A model generated the notes under the pieces. The model ran no database searches. It saw only the letters and a list, made by a program, of their open reading frames with translations, and had not been told where the DNA came from. A stretch of DNA of 64,000 nt, from assembly GCF_016802725.1 (NCBI RefSeq), contig NC_052667.1:6786501-6850500 (forward strand). The letters run 5' to 3'. Position 1 is the stretch's first letter; the number at the start of each line of letters is the position of its first letter. This document shows, piece by piece, positions 35,301 through 47,300 of the stretch. The DNA is from Solenopsis invicta (taxonomy: Eukaryota; Arthropoda; Insecta; Hymenoptera; Formicidae). The translations under genes were made by a program, and so were the position numbers.

Positions 35301-38300
35301 TGACAATAAATTTCACTTTCATGCATTAATTTGACTCGCGTCGTGCGAAGCCCGTGAAGTTGTCAACTTCACTTTCTCGAAAAGTGACGAAGTTAACGGC
35401 TATTCGTGAGTCGCCACGGATGCAGAACGGAGCGGCCGACAGTCGAGCGGCGACGGCACGCGTTCAATTGATATATTATTGATATATTAAGCCCCGATTG
35501 ATCCTGTATCTATAATTTACAAACTACGTATCGGTAAGTTCGTCGTTTGAGTATCGGCGCATTCGTTGCGACGTGTGCCTCGTGTCTTATTCGATCGAGA
35601 CTGATCTCGTCGACAGAGCGGCGGAGCCACGCGTTTTCCAAATGTCGCGTTCCGCGGATATATATATTCGTCTCTGTCTCGAGTTTATTCGCTCAAGTTA
35701 CAATAAGCGGCGTAAGTAATTGCCCTGAAATACGATCATGTGCCCGCTTGTTATTCGAGGCGCGGGGCGCCTGCGAAAGTGGGTCTGGGAGCAGCAGCAG
35801 TAGCGTAGGTGCAACGTCGTCGTCGCGGCCGGTGCCGCCTGAAGTTGGCCGCGAGATCTTTGATACGCTTTGCTGGCCCGAGTTTCGCCATTTTGTCCGC
35901 GTGAATTCGCGAGTGCCAATCGCTGTTTCGTTTGGTCTATTCTCGCCGAGTCAAAATGCATCGAGGTACGTACGTCGCGCGAGCGTCGTGACCGATGTAC
36001 GTGTGCGCGAATCCCGACAAGAGATTTTCGCGAGTAGTGGTGTGCTGAAAAGGACGGAGCAACGACGAGACGAGAGGAGGAGGAGCAGCAGCAGGCTGGG
36101 TCCGGTGAAATTTACGTGAGTACAATTTTTAAATGTAATAAAAACGATGTCACTTGTCGAGAACGTCAGATTTTATATGCAATTGTTTATGTGAAATTAA
36201 TTACGAGTTTTTTTTTCGCGCGGTTGGAAAATTTATTTAAATTAATTACATCGCCATTTATCAGCAAATTTTAGCGGAAAGAATATTAGAAGAATGATTA
36301 GATACGTGTGATTAACTGGCCACAATCGTTTCCATTGTCTACGTTGAGAGAAAAGAAATGATCGCATTACCATATAATTTAACAATAATACATCGTAGTC
36401 ATTTTCGGTGTCAATTACACATTTATAGATGTTTTAATCATGCAAATTATTATTAAAAAAATAGTCACATAATTCACTGTAGTTGTGACTGCATTTACTA
36501 CGTAGAAATATTTACTTTATCTTTTCTATCCACACAAAAAAAAATTTTATGTTCAAGCAAATATATTTTAATATCATTTCCTTGATTTAAATAAATATTA
36601 ACAACTATAAAATAATTCATTTTCAAACTTAGGAAATATTTTTTTAAATGAAGGAAATGTTAAAATAAGTAAATATATTTATTTAAATATAAAAAATTCT
36701 TTTTTCACAGTGAATATTTTAATATTTTATCGTTTTAATTAATAACATTTTGTGGTAGTTAGAACAAAACGTAAAATTATTATTAGTACATAGAAGAATA
36801 TTATTATCAAATTACTAATCATATTCTCATATATAAGTGGTAGTAATAACTAAAAAAAAAAATAGAGCTTTTACTCATAACTATTTTACCATGCGATTAT
36901 ACACTGAGAGAAAAAAATGATTGCATTACTCTAATTTAATTATAATTCATAGTCATTTTCGTACAACCTTGCATACAACTATGTATTTATAGTTGTTTTA
37001 ACCATGCAAATTATAAATATTATTATTACGTAAGTAGCAAAGTAGATGTCAAAATATAATTATATTCATTATAATTGTGATTGCATTTATCATATAAAAA
37101 TGTTTATTTTATTTTTACCGTCTATATTTTGATATTTTACTGTATTAATATTCGAAATTATTATAATTTATAATAAAATTTTGTCATATCAACATGAAAT
37201 TATTATTGCTAATATTATAGCAGTATTAACTATAAAAAATGGCCCTCTTGGCTATAATTATTTTACCATGCAATTATAGTTGCAAATACTAAAACTTACA
37301 GTGTATAATTTAAATTCAAAACTCGATATTTGAACAACAGTAGTAAACATAATTGATACACACTTAAATTTATTATAAAAAATATAAAAGAATCAACAAA
37401 AAAGAGATGTACACTTATAGTTTTTTTACTGTATAACTCACCCTCGGTCGAGGAATAGCTTTCAGAGGCTTCTTATTGCCCATTTTCTTCATGGCATTGT
37501 AATATTTCTTCTGATCTTCCGTCATGAACATTTCAAGGGATCCGCCGGCTTTTTTCTTTTGCTCGTTAAAGTTGTCGATGATAACTCCGATAAACAGATT
37601 GAGGGTAAAAAACGATCCAAATATAATGAAAAACACGAAGTAGAGATACATGTAAATGTTCGTTTCACGAATCGGTTGCTTATTGATCTGTAAACGATTA
37701 AATGACATGTTACAACGTGTACATTGATAAAAAAATAAAAGAAGTAAAGCAGAAGCTGCGAATAGGAGTTGCTGTACTTGCCTCTCTAGAGTCGATCGCG
37801 TCGTTCATGATTTGGATCCAGCCTTTGAAAGTCGCCACTTGGAATAGGCACAGGTACGCTTTCCCGACGTGGTCGAAATTCATCGGCGAATTTTCCCACG
37901 TGTAATTCTCGGTGTTGCAAGCGTTACGATCCGGTATTATCTCGTAGCTGAGCGTCGTCTTGTTCGCGTCGACACACTGTAGCAGAAGTAAAATTATATG
38001 GATTTATGATTTTTTTTATCCTTTTAATGGATACGCATAGAAAAATATTGATTTTATTGCTGACAAAAAGCGTTTACTCAATTTACTTTTATCTTCTCGT
38101 AAGTAACGATTCTTAATAATTATCTTAAAATGTACTCATCATAAATTTTAGAAAAGTTTATTAACATATGCTAAAAAAAATTTATACTCTTTTGGAGAAT
38201 ATTATAAAATTGTATCGAAGAAAAATCGGAATAATAAGCAAATTGAATTTTGGGCTTAATATTCTAAATTGGAGAAATAATTTAATAGGATTTCAGAATA

Positions 38301-41300
38301 TATTTTGAATTAATTTTATGCTTATGATTTAATATTAAATTATGAAATATTTGAAATAATATGTATAAGTAATATTTATTTAATTCAAATGTATTGTATT
38401 TTTTGTGTGTACATAGAAGTTCATTTTAAGTAAATATCATTTATTTCAAGTAAATGATAAATTATTGCATAGAAAATATTCTTTGCAAAGATAAAAGATC
38501 ATTAAAAGAAGAAAACAAAAAAAAAAGAGTAATCGCTTTTCCTAGCAGAAGAATGACATTTTTCTGAGTGTCTTTTTAATACTTGGAAAGCGAGGTCGTC
38601 TCTCTTAAAAATTCCCGGATGAACCGCGCGAATTGTTTAAAGAATAATGAGTTTCACTTATCTTTGAAAACAATCAAGATTATCAATTTCTATAAATTTG
38701 CATATTGAAAAGTATATTTACCTTAAAGTATTTGCCAGCAAACAGCTGCACCCCCATGATAGCGAATATAAGCCAGAAAATAAGGCATACCAGCAATACG
38801 TTGAAGATGGATGGAATGGCTTGGACCAAGGCATTAACGACTACCTATGAGAGACGAAATTCGATTAGCTGCGATATCGGATTCTTAACATTTCTCTAAT
38901 AATTTTTGCATCTATGCGTTTATATAAATATATATATGCGATTGTGTCACGCGCTATACGTGTTATGTGCGTGTCAAGACTAAAAACGCGAAAAATTTAT
39001 TTATTTTATAAAAACAGACCTGATAGAGCTATTTTTAAATAAAACAAATTATGTGTATAGGTTTTCTCTAAAGAGATTTATAAATATTAAAGATTCATTC
39101 ATAATTTTGAAATTAAACATTATTCTAGTAATACTTTAAAGCATGATACGATCTATTCATTAAAAATATATCATAATTTTCTCATAAAATAATATTTGCC
39201 AGAAATTTAATATCATTGCAAATAGAATAAAAAAAATTTGATCGCGAGTAATATTTACATTGCGTTCCTCTGTGCAATAACTTTATTCTGTGCTGTATAA
39301 TACTTTTACTTTATACAAGCGCTTTTACCCCGATTGATACAATTAAAATATAACATATGACTATTATAAGCAGATGTCTATAAATAAACTAAAATTTGAA
39401 TACAGAAATACTTTCCGATTCTCCATTTACATACACACCGAAAGATCCTTTTTTATTACATTGATAGAAAAATAACATTTATTAATTTTGTTAAATAACG
39501 TTCTCTAATGCACGGGATAATTATGCAAGAGATAACTAAATTAGACGTAAGTTTCGTTAGTGTGTATGTAATTTAAGTGGGAAGTTACAATATACACTCT
39601 AAATTTTTAGGCGTGAAATGTGTCACTCATTGCTGGAGTGAATAGATCGCTCCATTTGGAATGATTTTTCACTCCTTGCAATAAAGTGAACTCAATCTTA
39701 CAAGAGCGAAACTTTAGTCCGATAAAAAAAAAATTATTATCAAATTTACAATTATATTTTCATATATATATAAGAAAGAGTATAAAATCTTTTTGAAAGA
39801 ATTTGATAATTCTTAAACAGACTTGCTTTCATAAATAAATTTGTTTCTCACATGAAGAATTTCTTCGTGCAAGCAAGTTATGTTTGCTTAAGATTATCGA
39901 ATTCTTTCGAAATAATTTTATATTGTAGGTTATATGTGAGAATATGATTGTTGATTTAATAATTTTTTTTCTGTGTAAGAATGAGTTTTTCAAGTGACTC
40001 TCGGTTAAAGTGACTCTTCGCTTCCTAAGAGTGAAAAATTCACCTCAAACTGCTTCACTCCCTCCTCGAAATGAAAATTCACTCCTGTTCGACTGGCGCA
40101 ACTTTCACAATCGCTAGAAGTGACATTTCACTCGTTTGAAGTAAACTCCCACAAGTTTAGAGTGTATAATTGATTAAATGTAACTGTGACTCTGATTGAT
40201 CATGGATCAAGTGATGATACGCGCATCGTGTAATTTAATATCTACAAACTCCATACTCGGGTGTACTAAAGACAGTAGCCACAGGCAAGATCAACATGTA
40301 AAGCAAGCGCAAGTTGCAGCACGAACGAAAGGCTGACGAAAGCAGGCAAGCATTCAGTCTTCACGTCTACTAAGCAATCCAGTTGCAAATATACTACGTC
40401 TAAGCAATTTATATACAGAATATCCCACAAACGGTGTATATAGAGTAGCGCGGGCTCTCATTTAGGCATAACAACTCGATTGGGTGTTTCCTTACCCTAA
40501 ATTAAAAATCGATAAAGAAAGATATTTACTTAAGCAGCTCGTCGAACATCGAACATTAATAAGCCAATTTGTACAGCTTGTATATTATTCGATATAAAAA
40601 AAAATCCTTATCTTTGTAATTTCGCTTGAGGAATTATTACTGCGAGGAATTGTAATTGGGAATTGTTATTGTTACATAATTTCGTTCGGTTGTTATACCT
40701 TTTTGTCAATAAAAGAGTACTCGTCATTGAAAAAAGGTAAACAAACTGAAAGAATTTATAACGAGTGAATATTTATAATGACGAGAAGTCTTCACGCATC
40801 TTCGACGATGCACAACTGCCAGATGTCTCGGATGAGAAATTTCTATTGGAAAAAATCTAGTTTCTTTTTCCCGCAAAAGAATTTAGTGCCTTTTTTCCTC
40901 TCTCTCAGGACATTCGGTATATAACGTTTGAAAAAAGAAGAGGAGCAACTTAGAATTCTAGATAACTTACGCGATCCGCTTGATTAATATGTTCCCCAGA
41001 ATTACCTGCGCGCGAATCGTTTGCCGAAGAAGAGTCACCCTCTTTTACTCACGCGCGAATACGAAAATCGAGGAGGTTCTGGGAAACATATAAATCCCGT
41101 AAATTCGGAAACAATCGCATCCTGCTACCTTCGTGGTCTCGTGCAAAAGCAAAAAACGCAATGAAACAAAATATTGAGCGCCCCGAGGAGCGCTTTGCAG
41201 CGAGCTACTGTAAAATATAATATAGAAGAAGTGTCAGGGCGTGGGCATGACAGTAATCACTACAACCCAGTGTCTCAGCGACCTTGTGTTGCGAGTAGTA

Positions 41301-44300
41301 TGTGATACAAGTATGAGTATTTGCGAGGAGATTCGCGTATTCGTTCGCGATCATCGTAAAGGGCGAACCTTCGCTGCGCATTATGAGGGATGAATAAGAG
41401 TATTCTTTGTGTACTCATATCGCACATTTGAGCAAGTATTGTGTATAATAACGTTTATTAATATAAAGCATATATATTGGAGAAATGCATTTAGAAATTC
41501 GGTTTGATTTAATTTAATCCCGAATGCGATATGAATAGAGATTTATGTGGTGGCTGGTATTCTTGTTTGTGTATGTCGAGCTTCTAGAACGTAATCGTGT
41601 AACGCTATCGCACGCACTATTATCAGGCTCGTGATGTACAAAGTCAGATATACGCGATGTTCGTTCCCATTGCGATCTTCACGTCTTCACGACCCTCCGG
41701 TCCAATATTTTTTTCGCGCTGTTTCCCTAATCCAACTGCGTCACTGGTACCTGATAGTGTGTTCGAAAGAATTTTTGGCTTCTAAAAATCTGAAAAAACT
41801 CTGATACACTCTTCCAACATTCTAGAAACTGTTTGACCCGAAACGTTTTTCACTTTTTTGTACGCGTCCGAATTGGAAGCGGAATAATTAAAAATTGAAA
41901 ATTGCGTCTTCAAGTCCACGGTTGGATCACGGAGGATCAAAATGTACTTTTAACTCGCGAAGATAGGATGGTTCAGCTCGCGTATCAGTGACAATGTACA
42001 GATGAAATAAGCGCGTGTCTCTATATGATGCGTGTTTCCCGATCAGTGTAGTGTCGGTCGATTGTGGACGAGTTATATCTACGCGCTGCTTCGCGCATTC
42101 GCATTTCTAAGCTCTGCCGTGCATTCGCGACTGCCTCTATTTTAGCATGTCCCCGTGCAACAGGAAGAAAATGTTTCCATCGATTCCAAATCGACGATCT
42201 TGCGGTTTTTCAAGAGTCGCTATTGCCGAAGATTTTCCACATTTTTTTATCTCTAAATTATATTTATTTTTACACGAAACTATTTTTTTATATAAAGATT
42301 TACAGACTATTATTTCGATAAAGAATGTCATTTTATATTTGCGTTTGCATTATACGTGAATGCATGATTAATAATATCGATTCTATAAATCATGTACGTT
42401 CGAAAAAAAATATTCGAAAATAGAATCAGAATTAAATACAGTAACGCATATTTGAAAAATCAAGTATTTAACTTGTATATATTAAGAAATGCAGATCTGT
42501 TTGGCTTTCAATCTACATTAACATGATAATTGACAACAATGCAGGCTCTTGAAAAACGTCGAATTTCGTGGAAGAAAAAGGAAACGATGACGATTTTCGA
42601 GTAATAGTTCATATAATTTGAGAATTATTGTTCCTAATGCGAGAATTTAATCAGATGATGTAAATACTTATCGATATCGTTTACATGAGAAATAAAAATG
42701 ATAGCGACATAATAATTTCTAAATGATTATAAGTTAAGATCAATTTGTAATAGCTTGATTGAGTTGAGGTAACGCATCATGAAAAGAAAATCACACAGTT
42801 TTAATTGGCGAGCTTTTTCTCCAACCTTCAAAAAAAAAATATTAGAAACCTTTTCCTAATTCTTACTCAGAGATCTAACACATTTTTTAATTTTTGCAAA
42901 AGTTATATAAATGCAATTATTGTTTCGGAACTTGCGTTTCAGTCTTAAATAATTAAAATAAGTTTAACGTTAGCTCTTTTAGATGCTTTTTAAGATGCTT
43001 TTTGATGTAATTACTTTTTATCTAAAAAAAAAGATAATGTATCTTCCATTTCCATGGTATGTTTTTAACCCTAGCTCGCCATACCAGGTACGACGTATCT
43101 TATGCGATTTTTTTATATTGCTGTAACTTTTTTTTAGTAACACAATTTGAAGACTTAGATTGAGGTGCAAAAAAATTATCCACAGATACGATAAGCCTGT
43201 AAAAATATTTGTTTTTGCATTATTTCCAAAAGTACACGAAAGTTTGAAAGGGGTACCTGTTGTACCCCCGCGTGGCTGATAAGTTTCTAACTTTCTGGAT
43301 ATCTCTCTATTTTTTATTAAACATATGTTTATTGGGTTCCAAATAGTATAAAACTAAATGCATGAAATTATAGAATTAAAAAAGTTACTTTAGTGTAATA
43401 TTTTTTGCACATTAACTCGCGCGAACTGAAAATTCCGTACTCTCTTCGAGTCCTGTGCTTCTCAGTTTTATATATACAATAATAATATTTATTTATTACA
43501 ACTCTTTATCTATCATTTTATATTGTTCAAATAATAGAATTCTACTCACTAGTTGTGAAATTATGATTGCTAATTTTTCAAAAATATCGCTTTTCGATAC
43601 TTCAAGTAATTGAACTTTTTGAAGGGATTCATATCGTACTATTTTTTTTTTAATTAGTCCAAAGGGTCAACTCCACCGATTATTTTTGCTTCAAGTTTAA
43701 ATTAAAAAATTTTACATAATTTGAATTAAAAAATGTACTTTCTGTTCAGAGATATAGCGTAAATTACAGGATTCCACAGACGATGTGGCGGGGGAGGTAA
43801 CCAAAAATAACAGTGGCGATCTAGGGTTAATAACTTTTATAACGCGCAACAGATTGCGATGTATCTTGTGCTTTAAGTAAATCAAACTCAAATAAAGTAA
43901 AATTTGTTTACAACCATAAGCAGATGTTCGTATAAAAGAACATTCTTCCTGACATTCCCTCGATCGGAAAATATCGTTATTGACGGGGATTGTAGGAATA
44001 AGAAACGCTGTTACACTCCCCGGTATCGAAGGGATTAAACATAGGGGATCGACTCTGCCGTCTTCTCCACGGCAGACGTAGAGCAAGCGACAAGGTCTGC
44101 TGAGACGGTGGGCTACATACCCGCATCCCCTGCATTCTAGACATCGCCCTGAGCGGCCTTAGGGCCCTTAGGGTCCGCATTGTTTTGAAGGCTTGAATCC
44201 CGCCAGCGCCAGCGAGCGACGCTACGAAGTTAATGAGCGATACCTGCGAGCGAGAAACGAGAGCGAATCACAGCGAGAGGTAGACAGACGTGTGAGGGAT

Positions 44301-47300
44301 TAACTTGATCAATTCCGACGATTCACGGACGTTGGGATAAGGCTGGGTCGAAAAAGAGAGGGCGGGGGAGGGAGGGAGGAATTCAAAGACAGACGAAATC
44401 GACGTATCACTGCACGTTCCTTCGACTCCTCGACGGATCAAGACATTTGGATATCTGTACAAAGATGAAATTCGAGGGGCTGTCGAGAGCCTCGACATTT
44501 CTCTATCTAAAGATATATATAATATATATATATGTATACTCATATGTACATTATTGTATCACTTTTCTACAAGTACCGTTACTTTTCGAAGATCCGTGAA
44601 AAAAAAAAATAACTGAGAACGTGTCATACCGTTCGTTCAGCAGACAATTAACACGGAGCTGTGAAAACGGCTTTCTCTTGCACTTTTACATCTCGTTTCG
44701 CATCTTGTGCACGCTTCTAATATCGACAAGGAAATTTATAGATCAGATTTTGCAAAGTTCATGAATAATATTTGGCATTCAAATTATATACGCGTTTTTA
44801 TTAATAGCGATTTAAATTACTATGGAACGTATCCATAAAATAAATCTCGAACTTCCAGAAGATGTCGCAAAGTGCATCCACAATTGCTGCATACGCGTAA
44901 ATTAAAGTCTATTCATTTGCTCGATTTGATAGCCGCAGAAAAGATTTCGTAACGGTACTTGCAGAGCAGAGAACACATTACATTAATATAATACGACAAT
45001 TATATAAACAAGGGAGATAGAGGCAATAGATTCCAGGTACGACACATACAGCAATTAACAGTAATCAGGAGATGTACACTGTGTGTATGTGGCATATATA
45101 CTTTTACATGTGTACGTGGAGAGATACATATGTATTCATATATAGACACACACACACACGCAATCAGAAACAGAGATAGATAGAACGACAAAACAGCTCG
45201 GTAGGGATTATCGTTATACGAGCAAGTACTATCGGCTGCATCCTGAAACAGACGAAAAGGTTTGTCATACGTGCGATCGCGACGCATCACGCGAGTCCCA
45301 TTGCGATTTATGCGCGACGCGAATGTATCATTCAGATCTGTGTTCTATAACGTGCTCACTGCCACGCCGCATTCGACGGGCGGCAAGAGCATCGATTAAA
45401 GGGATACATATCTTCTCGATGCTGAAAAATTACTGATTTTTGGGAATTCTTTTGGAAAGGATAATAAATTTGAATTTTTTTTTTTTTATTGATTATTAGT
45501 GTGTAAAAAAAATTTGTTAAAACTGTTTTGACTCTAACTGGAACTGCCATCTCAAACCATTCCTCCAATCTTAACGCTCTAGAATTCTGTAAAATTTTGA
45601 ATGAAAATAAGAAAAATGATTACGATGAGCCTCTAGAATTTAGATTGTGTCGTTCAAGTCGAATTTCAAAATTTTGTAAAAATTGAAAAGCTACAGCATT
45701 TAATTTTGTCAACAAATTTTCGACCTTTAAAAATTGTTTATAAAAAATTGTTATAATAAAAAATTTAAAAAAAAAATGGCTTGACAGATCATAGAGAATT
45801 GCGTTGTACACAAGTGATAACTTGTTTTATAAAAGAAAGATTGAAAATTATTAAAATTATCGCGCTAAAACTTTTGAAAAATATGATTTCGAGAAAAACG
45901 CGTTTAAAATTTGACAAAGAAAAATCATATGAATAATTACAATTTTGGGCAACTTTTCATTTTTTTCCATATTCTCTCGACACCATGAGGAACGATTAAA
46001 GATAAAAAAAATAGACTTTTTTGAAAGTTGAGGACGTATGTATTAAATTTTTCAATTACTTGTCGACGAATGGAAAAGTATAGGTACTCGCGATGAAACG
46101 TCGCGACACGCTCCAAGAAAGATATCGATAAACATATTACATGTTGCGCGCGTGACATCACACGCGCGCGCACATCCACACACACATCACATACGTACGA
46201 GGAAGTTTTTACACTACACAAAAAGCATATTTATATAATATATATATGTATATCATATATAGATATTTGGTACTTTACACAACGATCATTGGTACCAAGA
46301 GACTGTTAGAAAAGGCGTATACATAGGCGACTTTAGCTAGTAATATACGACAATGACCCCAGGTGCAGACACCAAGTAGAGACGCCAGTGTATCTCTGCA
46401 CAACGGTATAAGCACACCATAGTACACCGTAATGCACCGTAATACAAAGCTACTCCCGCCGTAGCCGTTCTTCCCGCTTAGCCCCTTAAGATTTCCGTTC
46501 AATCTTTTTCACCTCGTATACCCATTTACCACACGAATATTTCAAAAGCCGAAGCCTCGTACCTCGTCCAACGGATCGATATCGTACTCTATCTAAATCG
46601 CTGAATCGACAGTCGATCGGAATCGAGCCGAAATAAAGAAATCCAACTTGTTTTAAGGGATCGTTGATTTTCGCTTTGAATCAAGCGCGCTTTTAGCAGA
46701 TTGGGAAGTAAATTTTCTTTTAAATACGACTTTTACAATAATTACAGCGGTACAAATAAATTTATTTAACAAAAATTGATTTGAAAGAAGAAGTAGACGG
46801 GCGTAGATGCACGAATGTAGAAATCTTATATCGGGAGCAAATAATTTTCTCTATTAATGTTGCTAATCGGCATGAGTCGACCGCTTAAAACCTCCGATTC
46901 TGTAAAACGACTTGGACGCGCCTCGACTCGTTCCCGATCACCGACATTGTCACTACTTTGAGAGGAAGAAAGAGAGACAGAGAGAAAGGAACAATCCATG
47001 CATAACCGGCAGTCCCTCGTCAGTCGGAGGTCCGCGCGGTGGACAAATTAAACGTGCTGTCGTGATAACGTGATCGATCCGTTAGCTCCGTACGATCCAT
47101 CAAACGTCGCTCGTTGCGATAACAGGCCGATATCAGGCTTTCTTTGCATTAATTGTTCGCTTTTAAGTCCTCGTCGACGACCGATGACTTACTCTCATGC
47201 CCTCCCACCGTGAGACTGCTCGTAAAGGCCTCAAGGCCCTCAGTGTTCTCATGGAACGGAAGGCCGGGATGTCAGCTGCGCCGGCCCAGATAGCGCCCAA

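Larger units (their letters stand above)
32328..37441 (-). other. para: para intron of 5.1 kb between domains III and IV
   Basis: This large intron holds, from left to right, AT-rich DNA, a small palindromic element (33542-33772), a 210-bp tandem duplication (34341-34760), a CpG-rich island with plus-strand donor sites (34760-36115) and two or three stacked MITE copies (36341-37305). Confidence 0.9.
38845..44120 (-). other. para: para intron of 5.3 kb downstream of the mutually exclusive exons
   Basis: Contains the GAGTG-family element (39593-40166), a moderately GC-rich unassigned stretch (about 40900-42200) and a piggyBac-like element (43069-43826). No further copy of an S3-S4 exon was found in it. 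Confidence 0.85.

Noticed and set aside
35547..36119. 190-codon plus-strand frame in the para intron
   Set aside because: No homology or domain signal recognised, composition is that of the CpG island, and it runs through two possible donor sites. Treated as non-coding exon or promoter DNA.
43712..44086. 124-codon minus-strand frame downstream of a mutually exclusive exon
   Set aside because: It overlaps the right end of the piggyBac-like element and has no Para similarity; intronic.
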